Assembly: GCA_003116875.1 (NCBI GenBank) | Contig: BCKT01000010.1 | Coordinates: forward strand, 806,001 to 870,000 | From: Takashimella koratensis | Taxonomy: Eukaryota > Basidiomycota > Tremellomycetes > Trichosporonales > Tetragoniomycetaceae | Direction of reading: 5' to 3' | DNA: 64,000 nt | Shown: piece by piece, positions 22,910-36,120 of the stretch | How positions within the stretch are numbered: position 1 is the first letter of the stretch | How the letters are laid out: each line of letters begins with the position of its first letter | The notes under the pieces: model-generated | Told to the model about the DNA's origin: nothing | Seen by the model: the letters and a program-made list of their open reading frames with translations, nothing else | The model's database searches: none | Program-made: the position numbers and the translations under genes

Positions 22910-24541
22910 ATGGTGCTCGCGTTCCTCGTCTCCTACATCGGGGGCATGGCGACTTTTGCCCAGGTCCTCTTGTCCCTACCCATGGCCCTTGACCTCCTCG
23001 GTACGCTCCATCTCCCTCTGCTTCTCCTCCCCCAACTCACATTCCCACCTCCCCTTGCTAACCATCCTCTAGGCCCACCATCTTTCCTCCTCCTCTCTCT
23101 CTTATTCACCTTCCACCACCTCCTCTACTCCACTCTTCGTCTCATATTAAAAAACACCTTTTTCGCACCTCTCATCGCTGTCCTCTCTTTACTCAGCCCG
23201 ATCATCTCGGCGCTCCTCATCCTCCTCACGCTTCACTACTACCTGAACCCCCCAGATCCGTCCTCGACCGCGGGACACGTCCTCGTCGATGTCTTGCCAT
23301 ACCTGTACGCGTCGGTGCTGCGGTGGGTGAGCCCGCTGTTCACCTTGCTCGAAGGGATCAGCACATTGTTGGTGGTTCAGGTGTTGGGGCGGATGGGCAA
23401 GGACTGGGCGGATGACGATGAGAAGGAGGAAGGCCTGGAATGGAGAAGTATCGTGGGACTCGTCGCTGCCGCTTTGCTGTATTGCTGTGGCCTCGCGTGG
23501 CTCATCTGGGTAAGTGTACTTTTCCTCACTACGCTGACATCCTCTCAGGCATTCCCACCAAGCTCGACATCCTCGGTCGCGGGATTCCTGCTGGGTAGCG
23601 CAATCACCTCGGTCCTCTTCCTCTCTCTCATCGGTTTCTCCCTCCGGCGCACCAACGTGCTCGAGACAAGTCTGGTCTTTCTTTACGTCGTAGTAAGTCC
23701 AATTTCTGGCACAAGAAATCAAGCTGACGTCGCAGTACTCTGCATGGCTGTCTGGAGCCGAGAGCAGAATGGAGTGAGTCGACCTCGTCCCCCGAGCTGT
23801 TCCTTACACTAACCTCCTTTCCATAGACCGCGACAATTCGGATCTGGCTGGCTCTCGCGAGACTGGGCACAGGCGAAATTCGTCTCCGAGCCCAACGTCA
23901 ATGCTTTGGCTCATCGTGCGCTTGGCGGTGTCGTCGACTCCATCTGGGCTATGTAAGTTATCCCTTTCCCTCCACCCACCTGCGTTCTATGGTATCGCTG
24001 ACACCGACTGTCTCTGTTACGCATAGTACGAGCAACCTCCCGCCTCACCTCCTTCTCTCGCTCATCTTCCGCGTGCTCGTCCTCCACTCCGCGGCCCGTA
24101 TCGTCCCTCATATCCGGAAAGCGAGCATGGGGTGGGATGACGGAATGGATGGCAAGGACGTGGCTACGCCTGGGTTCTGGGACGGTCGGAGTTTGACCAT
24201 GGAGCCGCCAGTACGTGTTTTCAAGTCCCTCTCAAGTATGAGTCTTATAGTGTCTTAGAATATGCGCGTCACGACGGTCGTGTTGGCGTACCGCCGTGCT
24301 ATCCTCATCGCCGTATACACCCATCTTCTGTGTAAGTTCATCCCAATCCCTACCTTCAACCCACTGAAGATCTCAACTGACCCCGCGCGCTCCCCTTTAT
24401 CTCTCAGTGCTTGATGCGGGCTCGCAGACGTGGTGGCGATGGATCAACATCGCCCTGTTCCTGTCCGTATGGAGCTTGGAGCTCTTGCTGGATGCGGACG
24501 ACGATGGGGAGAGCGTAGCGACTCGGTGGAAGGTAGACTAG
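22910..24541 (+). CDS. ICE2: ICE2 family ER membrane protein
   Basis: Exons 22910-23000, 23073-23509, 23549-23692, 23736-23773, 23827-23952, 24027-24210, 24259-24331 and 24408-24541, giving 408 aa. About eight to ten hydrophobic helices are visible, among them FLLLSLLFTFHHLLY, FAPLIAVLSLLSPIISALLI and SIVGLVAAALLYCCGLAWLI. The segments LLEGISTLLVVQVLGRMG and LETSLVFLYVVYSAWLSG match the ICE2 pattern. Yeast Ice2 sits in the ER, shapes cortical ER inheritance and links lipid-droplet neutral lipid to phospholipid synthesis. One exon has 38 nt. The donor after HLL is the second of two overlapping GT sites (T|GTAAGT), chosen because it keeps frame. The gene converges with DUS1. Confidence 0.88.
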
Positions 24542-24723
24542 GATCAGTCTCTTGTTCGTCTGTAGCCGAGACGCTCCACATTGCAGCGTATAAAGACGTG
24601 TCGATCAAAGCATGAGACATGGTGCATGTAGACAAAGAAAACGTACACCGCTTAATTGAGTGGTTACAACAATCCACATCTACATCCAACCTCAGCTCCT
24701 CTCACTCTGCTCTATACCTCTCC

Positions 24724-26750
24724 CTACACGTTCGCCGCTGCCTCCTCATCGTCGCTCGCACGTCCCTTTCCCCCACTTTCCATCCTCCTTGCCTTCCTCG
24801 CCTTTTTCCCTTGGACCCTCAACTCCTTCCTTGCCTGCATCAACAGCTTTCTCGCCGCTGCTTTCCCTTCATGAGCATCACACCCCATCCCTTCCAACCC
24901 CCCGCTCTTCGCTTGCTGCTCAGCGGTCTCCGGGTCCATACCCGCAGCGACGGCGCGGCGGAGCCGGCAGTGAATGATACATGCCGCCGTTGGGCATCGG
25001 GAAGCCGCAATCGAGCTGCACCCGTCGTGTACGCAGTGAATAGAAGGGAGGACGATGGTTGGTGCAACAGCAGCAGCGTCGGTAGATTCGGTGAGTTCTG
25101 CAGAGACAAGCGACTCGTCGCCACCGACTTCGGTAGAGATAGGCTTGCAGCGGATATAAGGCTGAACACACCACACAGGGACCTTGCGATACCCTGTCAC
25201 CGGGTCGATCGCTGTCGCAGAAGCCTCGGGCTCAGCTGCAATCAAGGGCTGAAGAAGAATGTCAGCTTGCATTCAGGGCGGAGAACAACGACTCACCGCC
25301 ATTCTCTCGTCAATCTGGTCGAGAATAGCACGGTACCCGGCCACGCCCTCACGGGCGAACGACATCTGTCCCATCGCGCGGAGAAAGTCTTCGTTCTCAT
25401 CGAGAATAGGCTTGAGTAATCGGAACAGGTGCGATTTGATTGCTGAGGGGCTGGTCGCTGTGCGCAAGGATTCCACAATGTCAAGGTATCGACGGGCAAC
25501 GGACGTGGCGTGGGGGTAGGCGTGTTTGTGGTCTGCGGAGACGAACAATGCTGGGTTAGAGAGGTTCCCCTGGGCAACGAGTCAGCTATACCTCGCTCTC
25601 TTTACATTCAAACACTAATTCAACCCCAACTCACCTCGGCGGACATGACGCCATCGCATCCTGTAAACTCCATACACCGATCGACGTCCTCTCGATACAA
25701 CACATTCCCATTCGCAAACACTGGCACCTTCACTGCCTTCTTGACCGCCTTGATCTGTTCCCAATCCGCGAGACCTGTGAGCTGGCCCTTCATATCCCTC
25801 GTGCGTCCATGACACGTCAAAATCTGCGCGCCCGCGGCCTCCATCATCTGCGCGTAGGCGATGGTCTTGTTCACGTCTGGGAAGATCCGGAACTTGGCTG
25901 TCACGGGGACCGCGAGGTTATCGTGTAGCGTAGAGATGAGCCGCCGAACGAGGTCCCATTCGTCTTGAAGGAAGGAACCGTAGTGCCCGCGGCGAGCGAT
26001 ACCTTGCGGACAACCAAAGTTGATGTCTACTGCGTCGCAACGAGACTCGACCTTTTTCGCGGCCGCAAGGAGGATCTCCGGGTCGTTGGCACAGAACTAG
26101 GAGGATGTATCAGCCACTAGACATCCCTCAACACAGTGTGAGTCACGCGAGCTTACCTGAACAAACAACGGCCGGTCACCCGTATCGATCCCAGCAAGAG
26201 GATCATAGCTCCCTTCCTCACCATGCGTCAAATCGAATTGTGAATCTCCCCCCCGGCTGTCCATTTTGCTCTGGGAGAAGACCTTGGCATGAATCATGGG
26301 CGTATAGACGAGGTGTGCGCCACCGTCGTTACGGATCATCTTGCTCCCAGATGCAGATGGGGAAGCGACCGGTTTGAGCTCGGGAGTTATGGTGGTTGAG
26401 GGGCCAGCCATGGCGGTTGGCAGAGGAGAGCGCGATAGGAGTCGCCATGCCTTGTCGGTTGATGTCAGCACATAAACTCTGGAAGTTGATAACGAGTGGT
26501 CGAGAGCGAGTCTTGCTTTTTCTCACTCTCTCAGAGCGTCTGATAGATGGGTACGTTCGTGGACCTCGCCATTGCTGTAATCACTCACAAGCTCGCTCTG
26601 ATCCACCATGGGCGCGACGACAAACTTGGGACTTCCGATACTCTTATAAAATTCGTACCCGCCCAACTTGGTGGCCGATGCCGCCACGAGCTCAGGCGCG
26701 GGCGCTGGCTGCGCTGATTGTGAGGCGGCCGGCATGGGTGCGGAGGCCAT
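24724..26750 (-). CDS. DUS1: tRNA-dihydrouridine synthase 1 (DUS1)
   Basis: Exons 26589-26750, 26157-26450, 25635-26096, 25297-25569 and 24724-25248, encoding 571 aa. Dus motifs are in order: [45 protein letters not shown] (catalytic Cys in GCPQ), [31 protein letters not shown] and [16 protein letters not shown]. It reduces U16/U17 in tRNA using FMN and NADPH. The C-terminal 170 residues are not part of the usual domain; they hold several Cys and His ([31 protein letters not shown]), perhaps a small zinc site, then a basic helix. An insert of about 50 residues after LLSRS is Ser/Pro-rich. The start is the ATG at 26750; an upstream in-frame stretch begins with TTG. Confidence 0.93.
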
Positions 26751-27240
26751 GGTGTGTCTTGCTAAAGGTACCACTGGAGAGAAAATGGCGCGCAGAGCGC
26801 TGATTAGAAGGCGGCGGGGGATCAAGGTGGGCGCTATCGTCTGGCTCTATCGTTTTCCGACGGCGGTGAGGGCGGTGGTGGGTGTCGCTGGTGAGGATAG
26901 GTTTCTTTATGGATGTTGAGGAGGTAGAACCGTGGCTCACTCAGCATCGATAAATAAAAAAAAATTGGAAATAGAGACGTCACGTGACCCTTGTCGATCG
27001 TTTCACAGCCAAGTCAACAGCCCATCAACCCTACCCTCTTCTCGTCGCTTCATAATCCTCTCACCTGGTCATACCACTCACAACCCACCTCGTTAAAACT
27101 CGCAGCCACTCCTTGAGCCCTCTCCTGCATCCACGCCACACCGCGGGAGAGGAAGAGGCGAACTCAGCGAGGCGTGAAGGAAACCCCGAAGAGAGACTGA
27201 GTCGATAGGCTTCAGTCCAACCCCGCGTCGACATAACGCC
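26751..27240. promoter_or_regulatory. Divergent promoter between DUS1 and the STE20-type kinase, with TCACGTGA
   Basis: A 490-bp gap between start codons. It contains the palindrome gtcacgtgac at 26979-26988, next to an A-rich tract (26951-26966). The same core occurs in two other promoters of this window (36262, 40294). Binding by a Cbf1-like bHLH factor is inference from the known CACGTG consensus. Confidence 0.5.
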
Positions 27241-30200
27241 ATGGTCATTCCGAACACAGTGTCTCGCGAGCAGGCATACCTCGCAGCGCTTACGCAACAG
27301 CCTAAAGATGTTATCCCTGACAAGATCTACGAGGTGAGTGTGACCGCCAATTGTCTTCGTCCTGAATCTTCGAACACTTGAGCCTTCGACCCTCTTGGGC
27401 CCGTTGTCCCCTGCCCTTCGCGATACCTCTTCCCACCACGTACTACGACTGACCCTGGTCTCTCTTCTTCCCTTCCACGTAGAAACTCGAGATAGTCGGC
27501 AAGGGCGCGTACGGTGCCGTCTACCGTGGCCGACACCTATCCACCGGCCACGTCGTCGCTCTGAAGATCATCAACCTCGACACTGAAGACGACGATGTCG
27601 GTGATATCCAAAAAGAAGTGGCTCTGCTACACCAGCTGATGGAGAGCGCGGCGACGACTTCGAATGGAGGGGTCATGCCGAATGTCATCAAGTATTATGG
27701 GAGTCTGATGGATGGACCGAAAGTGTGGATCATTATGGAGTTTGCAGAAGGAGGGAGTATACGAACGCTGGTGAGTGAAGCAGTCATGGCTTTGGTATGG
27801 AGCTGTGTATGGAGATGGGTCTAGAGTGAGCTGACGTGGTTATGATCTGAAATAGTCAAGGGCACAGCCGGGGAACCAGTTGAAGGAACTGCAGATCTCA
27901 TTGATCATGCGTGAAGTTCTGATAGCGCTTGCTTTCCTACACCGCAACCACATCATTCACCGCGATATCAAAGGTGAGTCTGTGCGACGTTGTTGCCCTT
28001 TCTCTCCCGCAGACCACTCGGCGAGCCTGTCGTCTTCAATCTATTCCGCTGACATCATTGTCAGCCGCCAACATACTGCTCACGACGAACCCTACGCGCG
28101 TCCTTCTATGCGACTTTGGCGTGGCCGCCTTGCTCCAATCCAAATCATCCAAACGTTCGACCTTCGTAGGGACGCCATACTGGATGGCGCCCGAGGTCGT
28201 CATCGAGGGCCAGCTATACGACACTAGAGCGGATATCTGGTCACTAGGTATTACACTGTTGGAGATGGCGAATGGCGAACCTCCACTTTCCGGCGAGCCC
28301 GCAGCGCGCGCTGTCGAGTTGATTGGGGGGAAGAAGATGCGTGCGCCCCGTCTCGATGGAGGGCAGTGGAGTAAGGACATGCGTGATTTCGTCCTTGGTT
28401 GCTTGAACGAAGAAGCGAGTGATCGCCTCCCCGCGGAAGAACTCGGGAAGACACGGTGGATTAAGAATCAAGCAAAGACACCGTTGACGGTTCTTAATGA
28501 GTTGATTACGCAGTACCAGAGGTGGAAAGAGCAAGGAGGACAGAGGATGAGCTTGACCCCTGGAGTGGGCGCAAAGACGGATGAGGATGAGGATGATATG
28601 CCTGTCGTAGGCGATGATTGGAGTTTTGTAAGTTGAGTTGGGATCAGCAGCGTGAATCATGGACTAACGACGCAGACTGTGCGATCGAGAATGAGCATGT
28701 TGATCGACCAACAAGCAGATGACGGGGACCTTCGTAAGTTGATAACCATTCGCGATTTATCGACCTAACCATACCTCAGCAATCTCCAACTTTGCGCATC
28801 CACCTGAATCTCTACGACGGCTGTTCCACAATGAATCATCTTCCGATCCCGATCCCTTCCATTCGTTCGCACACCAGCAACCTCCAACACCGCAGACTTC
28901 TGACGGCTCGTCCTCTGTTGAGCAAGAGGGGCGGTTCGGGACCCCTCCTGACGACGATGCGCTCCTCAGTTCGAGCGATTTCGCCAATACCGTCAAGTTG
29001 AGGAAAGACAAGCCTGGCCCTGGTCCAGTTGGGCTGTCGATTGTGACGGACCTCGGGGCCGGAGGGTCAGCCGCTGGCCGAGGAAGAGGAGGGAGCGACG
29101 GAGGGGTAGGGTACGCGCCGGAGACACCTGTACAGGCTACACCGCTTGCGAGGGTCGAGAATGGCCTCGCGCACGGACACGGTCTCCCGCCTGGTCCGAG
29201 TCCAGGGCAGGGTCCTGGATCAATGTCTGGACCCCACCTCCGCCCGAAAGCAAGCATCGACACGCTCTCCTCTGCGCCCACGTCACGGTCACAGCCCGAC
29301 ACGGCTGGTGCAGGTGGCCGAAACGCGCCTGTGCGTCGGCCTGGCGGGGGGTCAGTCAGCGAGGGACTGAGAGGATTCCAGTTCCCCTTGATGAAGCCCC
29401 TCCCTCCGTCTTCGGGACCACCCCCACTCGGCGGTGGAGGGGTGGGGATGGCGAAACACACACCACCGCCACTGCAGAGGATGCACTCGGCCGCACCAGT
29501 GATCCCGCTTCCGTCCGACTCACCGACCCGCGCTTTCCCTGTCTACAGCGCAGGGACGGGCGCGCCCCTCCCTTCTCCAACCGTCAGTGGTGGTGGAGGC
29601 GGGGCCGGCGGCTTCACATTTGGCCTCGCTCAGCCATCGGGCATGTCCACGCCCATCGCATCCACTATGAACGCCGGCGGAGGATCGGGGGCCGGATACC
29701 CAGGTCCAGGCGGAGTCGGGGGCGTCGGAGCGGGCATCATCGGTGCTCGACCACCTATGATGCGCCAAGCTTCAATCGCAGTGATGGAGGGCCGAGCAGC
29801 GAGCCAGACCCAGGCGGCAGCGCAACAAGCAGCGATGGCGGACCATAGCCCATTAAGCCCGACAAAGGCCCTCGGTGTCCCGCCTGGACCGGGAGGGATA
29901 GGGTTGGGTAGACCGCCAGGAGGTGGAGGTGTGGGTATGATGAGGAGTAGAAGTGGGAGTAGGGTAGATGACGGCGGCGGGCTGGGACTGAGGGACTTGC
30001 TCAAGGTGAGTTTGTGGTCAAGGAAAGAGAAGCCTACGGATTTGAACAGCTAACAACTCATTCGAATACCCCGTGTTCAGCTATCCCCTGCTGTCCCCGA
30101 ACTACGCAACGACCTCCTCCCTCCATCGCCTAGTACCCTCTCTGCTCCTAAACCATTCATGCCACTCCCTTCTCCTCTTTCTATCCCTAATCAGCCGCCC

Positions 30201-30626
30201 AACTCCAACCCCAACACCGTTCCTTCCACCACCGTCCCTTCCTCCATCGCCCCTTCCTCCACTTCTACATCTCACCCTTCTTCCGCTCCTACGTCAGGCA
30301 CCGCCACTCCACTCGCCAGCGCCTCCGCTTTGCCTTCTTCTCTCTCCATGGCCCCTTCTCTATCCTCCATCTCGACCGCGACAGTTTCCGCACACACGAA
30401 GGGGCCTAGCACGGGTGCGCTTTCAGCCGGGGGGTCACTGGGTCCCAGCGCTGGGCTGGGCGGGATGACGGGCGCGCAGCTCAGACCGCTAGATCTCAGT
30501 TCAACAAACCCAGCAAAGGTATTGGTCGATCTGGAAGAGACCGTTGATACCCTCCGAAGGTGGTTGGAGACCGTCGAGGTGGGGCTCGAAGCAGTACTCA
30601 GAGGTCCAGACGAAGTGACCTCGTGA
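27241..30626 (+). CDS. KIC1: STE20-family germinal-centre-type Ser/Thr kinase (KIC1/NAK1-like)
   Basis: Exons 27241-27333, 27483-27770, 27856-27973, 28065-28627, 28676-28733, 28780-30005 and 30081-30626, encoding 963 aa. The kinase domain (about 30-290) is complete: [18 protein letters not shown] (Lys), [33 protein letters not shown] and [12 protein letters not shown]. The [10 protein letters not shown] signature marks STE20 kinases, and a kinase near the N-terminus with a long tail marks the germinal-centre subgroup (yeast Kic1, fission yeast Nak1, MST3/4). The 600-residue tail is Gly/Pro/Ser-rich. It ends in a helical segment [17 protein letters not shown], a plausible partner-binding site. 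These kinases act in the RAM/MOR polarity pathway. Assignment to KIC1 rather than another subgroup member is inference. Confidence 0.9.
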
Positions 30627-30916
30627 TCACAGAAGCAAAAGGATGTGTATCGCGTGTCAAGGTTGTTGTAGCACAAGTTTGGACAGCGTCTTCAGCTCGA
30701 CAGTGGTAGATATTCAATGACTTTCAGCCGCCAAGGCAGGTTCAAGAAATCGTCATTCATAGGTATTCTCTCTTGTTCAATGTATGTACAGTAAAGATAT
30801 TTACAACATGTCAATCCATGTCCTCGCAACATCTTGCAAGCTCATATGTGTTTTATCGTCTCCGTGGTATCCTATCCTCTCCATTCAGTCTCAGTCCCTT
30901 ACGCCTGACTGAGCAC

Positions 30917-33486
30917 CTATCTCTTCCCCTGGGCATGCTTTGCACTAAGCTGGTCCACTCTGGCCCTTAGCCCACTCAACGACGCCCCTGTTCCTCCCGC
31001 CGAGACCGACTGAGTCGACCCATGTCTCGCTGGGATCCTGGAAACCGGCACCGGCAGTGCTGAACCCGTCGTTGCCGCTTTGTCCCCCACTTGCGTCGAC
31101 GCCCTCTTCACCAGCTGAATCGGGGCTCGGGGCGCTGCGATCCCCGAGCTCAAGCCTACTTTCGAACCCTCATTCGACGCTGCGACGACTCGAGCGGGCG
31201 TGGAAAGCGCGCGGGCTTTAACAACTTCTCGTTTACTGATAAGCACGGTCGATGAAGGGGTAGCGGACGTCTTTGCAGGTATGGGTGCGGTGGTGGCGGG
31301 TGCAGCGCGGTTAGTCAAACCACGGGCGTCGGTCCCAAACCCTCGCGAAGGAGGGGCAGGTAGACCACTTCGAGGCCTCGCAGTAGATGTCCCGGTAGAC
31401 ACGGTTGAGGCTGCCGGGGCAGTACGCTGAGATGGTACCGCCACATTGCTCGCACGCTCGACCCGGTTCGAAACGGGGGTGCGGTGCGAGAGTGCCGGGA
31501 GGGAAGAAGACGACTTTGTAGCGGGCGCCGGCGTGGATCCTGCCCGGATCTTGGCAGTGGTCGTTGTGGTTGAGCGAGAGGGGGCGGAGACGGACGGTGG
31601 GAGAGACGACTTCGCCGGGCTCGACCGTGACACGGGAGCCCTTGGCGATGGTATGGTGGTGGTCAGTGTAGACGGTCGCGTGGGGGACGATCGGACCGAG
31701 GACGCTCTCGTGAGGCCGGGCAAGGTGGTGGGTTTTGTGGTCGCAAGCACGGCAGAAGCGGTGCTTCGAGACCTCATGTGCAGGTTCTGGGGCCGAGCAG
31801 TGTCGGTTCGGTCCCCAAATGGCCGGTGCCTCTCTTCATGCGCTCCTACCTCGCTGTGGCCCCGAGTATCAACGCTACGCGCTCTGGCGTGTCTCGTCGC
31901 TGCTTCGCCTGGCGTAGCCGCTCCACCGACTTGTTTGGTAGAGAATACCCTCGCTGTCGACAAGACCTTCGTCGGGCTGGGCGGTTGGAACAAGTCGCCT
32001 CTGATCGGAGACCGAGCAGCGGTAGAGCCTGCTGCGGGGGTCCGGAGACGCTCAAGCGTCGCTCGGCCGGATGCGAGGACGGACGCCAGGACCTGCAAAG
32101 GCTGTTCTTGTGCTTTGTAAGGGGACAGATTAGATCGAGGAGTTCGAGGCGGAAGTTTTTGTGGAGATGCGAGACGGGCAAGGTTGGCTGAGAGCGGGGC
32201 GGTAGAGCGGGCTCGGGGCGATCGGAACTCGGGTGGTAGAAAGGAGTCGTCCCCTGCCATGAGCGAGCTTCAGCAGTGGTCAGCGAGCGGCTCGTTTTCT
32301 GCTCATGTCTGGTACACGAGTCTCTACCGTTGTCAACTCACAAGTCCATATCCTCTGCGTTGGCTCGAAGGAGATCGACAAAGCTCTCTTCTGTCCCACT
32401 GGGTCGTTTCGGCTTGCCCATTTTCGCGAGAAGCTGTTCCACATCCAAGGACGCTTCGTCTCTCTCCCTCTTCTCAGGGCTCGCACGGCGTCTCGACTTT
32501 CCTGGTGTAGTTGCGAGTGTGACCATAGTCGTAGGGGGCGGGGAGAGTCTGAAACTGGGTGCTTCGTCGATTGGGTCTTGGCTCAGGAGCTGGACGTCGT
32601 CACGGAGAAGGTGTGGGTGTTTGGCAGCTGTCAATGGCAGACGGGTGGAGGCGAGGAGCGAAGAGGGCGTTTGAGGAGGGAGAATGAGGGGTAGAGGTTG
32701 GGACCCGTCTTCTTCGCCGACGGAAGCAAGGGATTGGCCAGATGAGGACGCGGGAAAGGTCCGCAGTGACTTGGACGTCGAGCGGAAGGTCAATGGGGAT
32801 TTGGTCCGCCCGGTGATGGAGTCTGAAGTGAGGATCTTGGCGGGGTTTGCCTCGGGCATCTTCTTGTGTGAAAGGTCTTCCCCTCGAGATTTGGGATGGG
32901 CATGAGCCAAAGTTGATTTGGGCGGGAGCGTTCTGCTCATGTCCATCTCAAAGGAGGTGCTGTCGAAGCTCTCGCCCAACGTGCAGTCCGCAATCATGGA
33001 CATCTCGTCTCCCGGCAAGCCCAGCAACGAGGTCGGCGAGGACGTTCGAGGTTTCAGCGCATGGGAGACCGGGGTACTTGATACCGGTTTAACGGGCGAC
33101 GGAGGTAGGGCGATCTTGCTAGGAGAGATCGGAGCGTCCTTTCGCTCAACCGCGGGGTGGTGGGTCCCGGCTTTGAGTCGAGGCAATGGCCTGGGTTGGG
33201 ATTTGAGAGGAGAAGGGGGGAGAGGGACCTTGGTTGGGGACGTGATGGCTGCGGTGGAAGTAGGGCGGCGGGGAGAGGTAAGAGCAGGAGGAGGAGAGAA
33301 GAAGACGTCGTCGGTGGAGAGGAAGACGTCTTCGCCTGAGCTCGAGGAGGAGAAGGAGGTGTCGGGCTGGAACTTGAGAGGAGAGAAGGTAGAGGTGTGG
33401 ATCAGACGGGATGGAGAAGGGACAAGGTCATGTTTGCGTGGAGAGAGAGGAGGGCGTGAATGCTCTGCCGAGGGGAGGTCGACCAT
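30917..33486 (-). CDS. Ser/Pro/Thr-rich protein with many SP/TP sites, unknown function
   Basis: Exons 32342-33486 and 30917-32267, encoding 831 aa from the ATG at 33486 (the frame is open to 33558 but begins there with TTG). I do not recognise a domain. Nearly all of it is predicted disordered: Ser, Pro, Thr, Arg and Ala dominate, with repeated minimal CDK or MAPK sites such as SPTK, SPLK, SPSK and SPEK. The exon junction reads DMD-F-S-L-M-A-G-D-D. A helical patch ASLDVEQLLAKMGKPKR lies before the junction, and the C-terminus ends GLRARVDQLSAKHAQGKR, a short basic helix. Basic, SP-rich proteins of this type are often microtubule- or cell-cycle-linked, but nothing here proves it. The gene converges with the kinase. 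Confidence 0.65.
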
Positions 33487-34044
33487 GGTGGTGTTCGGAA
33501 GAGTGAGCAAGTTGAGTGACGGGGTTTGTTTGTGTCCGATTTTTTGAAGCGAGGACAAACGGGCTAGCCTGAAGCAGTGAGTTGGCTCCTGCTAGTTGAA
33601 GGAGTGAGAGATGACTCACTGTCACTCCAGTAGCAATGAGCAATGAGTGGTGAGGAGTGGTTGGTGAAGAGTAGAGTAGAGGATGAGAGAGAGACGAGGT
33701 GATGTTTGGTTGGATCGATGGATGGGACACGGTTGGCAAGTTGGATCAACATTGCACAAGTAAAATCAGGCACGTCGAGGGATGAGTTTCAATTCTCCAC
33801 ACCACTGTCAATCTACGTCGTAACCTCGATGCATGCTTGTTTTCTTCTCTGGTCCGGTCTCGTCTCTGGTATCGCACATGGGTAGCTGGGGGCAAGAAGC
33901 GTAGGGGCAAGTGGATGGGTCAGGAAGGGGATGTATAACGATGCGAGATGCTGAAAGGGACAAACCCGGAAGGTAGTGGGTAGTGAGTAAGATGGAAACG
34001 AGGAAGGAAACAAACGACTCGAAGCAACACTGTCAAAGAATCGA
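33487..34044. other. Intergenic between SP-rich gene start and CCT2 stop
   Basis: A 558-bp stretch. On the minus strand possible 5'-UTR splice signals occur (GTGAGT near 33620, ACTGCTTCAG near 33575), so the SP-rich gene may have a leader exon. A 69-codon frame at 33564-33773 would hit a stop if joined, so I do not call it. Confidence 0.35.
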
Positions 34045-36120
34045 TCAGTGCGCCTCTCGTCGACGAGGTGCGGATCGCAAGATGTTGTCGACGCTATTAC
34101 CGAGTCAGCCAAGCTTAGCTCTGAGGCTTAGGGTGAAGACTGAGACTAAACTCACCGAAGGATCATCTCCGCCGCCTCGCTCGCGCTCACGACGACCTGT
34201 TTCTTCAACTTGAACGACTCGGTAATCCCACGCTCGCTCATGGACGCGACTGCTCCAATGTCCATGTCTACAATAAACATTTAGCCTCAGTTTCTCTCTG
34301 AACCTCTAGTCTACCATCTTTACTCACCCAAACCAGCGTCCGATCGACCCTCGTAGTGCGCCGCCCTCAACTTGGATACCAAGTCTGACGAATCGTACCC
34401 TCCGTTATCCGCCAAGATGGTCGGCATCTGCCTCAGGGCCTTTGCGAAACCCTCGACCGCGAGCGCTTTCTTGCCATCCACGGTTCGCGCAACTTCGTCG
34501 ACTTTGCAGCTCATGAGCATCTCAGCACAGCCTCCGCCGAGAGTGACACGGGTCTCCTTGACGGTTTGGGAGAGGACGGAGAGGGCGTCGTGCAGAGATC
34601 GTTCGGCCTCGTCGACCATTTGACTGGTTGCACCGCGCAGGACGACGGTGCACGCCTGGCCAGCCGCGACTCCGGAGAACTTGATCAACTGTGTTGATCA
34701 TTTCGTCAGCACGGTCCTCATCACAAAGGCAAGTGTGCCCAGATCTCGCATATGTAGTTCAAACCACGACTCACCTTGTCCTCGCCAATCATGATCTCCT
34801 CAATCACATCACATCGACCAATCTTGACCTTGTCTGGCGCATCAAAAGTGCTCGCAATTTCACCACCGGTGACCAGCGCAAGACGCTCAACACCCTCAAA
34901 ATCGGCGTGCTCGATCGACATGATCCCAGACTCGGCAAGAAGTGACTCGGGGTAGTTGTAGATGAGTTGTCGGTTCACAAAGCAGGTGATACCGTGATTG
35001 GCAATAGCCGCGACCTTCTGCTTCATCTTCTCCTGTAGCAAGGGTCAGCTTTGGCGATGTAGAGAGTTTGTTTTAGCAAACCTTTTCAGCACGCTCGAGC
35101 TCGGCGAGCTTGCCAGTCCCGTCGACGCGGACGCGGGCGCCAAAGATCTTGATCTTGTCCGTGTCCATGGCTAACAATTCAGCACCCCATCGTACGCTCG
35201 TCACTCACAAGTGTTGGCGATGAGGATTTTGGCATTCTCTATCCGTTTTGGGCTGTTCACCGCGATCTGTTTGTCGAGGATGAACCCTAATGACATCCAC
35301 TATCAGCCCTGTCTCTTAATCCATCACTCAACACCCACCTTCATCGAGGTACGAGTCTGTGAGCTTGCCTCCGACCTTCTTGATGATCTGGATGTGTTCG
35401 AGATCAGTCGACCCCTTGAGACGGAGTACCGCGTCGACAGCGAGGTTGGCAAAGTAGTCCTTGTCCTGAGAGAGAACTTTTGAGCTGAGTGTCGTACGAG
35501 CAATGTTGAACAAGTCGTCCCTGAACTTGGCCTTGTCGTCGCCATGGTCGACCGCGCTGGCCTGGAGAGCCTCGAGCGCCGCTTTGGAGGCGATCCGGTA
35601 CCCCTCGATGACGGTCTGCGGGTGGATCTTGGAAGTAGTGACGAGCTTCTCGGCCTCACGAAGCAGCTCGGAGGCGAGAACACAAACACTAGTGGTGCCG
35701 TCCCCAACTTCGTCGTCTTGCACTTTGGAAATGTTGACAAGGATCTTGGCAGCTGGGTTGTCGAGAGCGATGGATTTGAGAATGGTTGCGCCGTCGTTGG
35801 TGACCATGATCTCACCGGTGGACGTGGATTCTGTGAAGAGGTTAGCAGTGATGCAACCGTCAGGTCGATGACATACGCAGAATCTTGTTCATCCCCTGGA
35901 AGGTGCTGTTAGCAAGAGGGACTCAAAGACACTATTGGTGCACTGTTCCTTGACTCACCTTTGGTCCCAACGTCGACTTGACGAGATCACCCAACGCCAT
36001 TGCACCGACAAACGATGACAAACGGGCGTTCTCGCCGCGCTCCTCGGTTGCCTAGAGGTTGTGTCAGCTCCACATGCTGAGGCGACCTTTCTAGCTTACC
36101 TCGTCTGCGAAAACGTTCAT
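34045..36120 (-). CDS. CCT2: T-complex protein 1 subunit beta (cytosolic chaperonin CCT)
   Basis: Ten exons: 36100-36120, 35959-36051, 35877-35895, 35339-35830, 35209-35286, 35082-35170, 34775-35032, 34328-34688, 34156-34267 and 34045-34093, encoding 523 aa, close to the family's usual length. Group II chaperonin motifs are clear: [40 protein letters not shown] (ATP site) and [20 protein letters not shown]. The beta-subunit identity rests on [38 protein letters not shown] and SDAGLDMDIGAV. It is one of eight subunits of the ring that folds actin, tubulin and WD proteins. Two early exons are very small (21 and 19 nt). One donor is GTTTGC at 35081-35076. It is divergent from cyclin C. Confidence 0.96.

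Noticed and set aside
31200..32120. Plus-strand frames across the SP-rich gene
   Set aside because: They are mirror frames of a two-exon minus-strand gene whose single junction is consistent.
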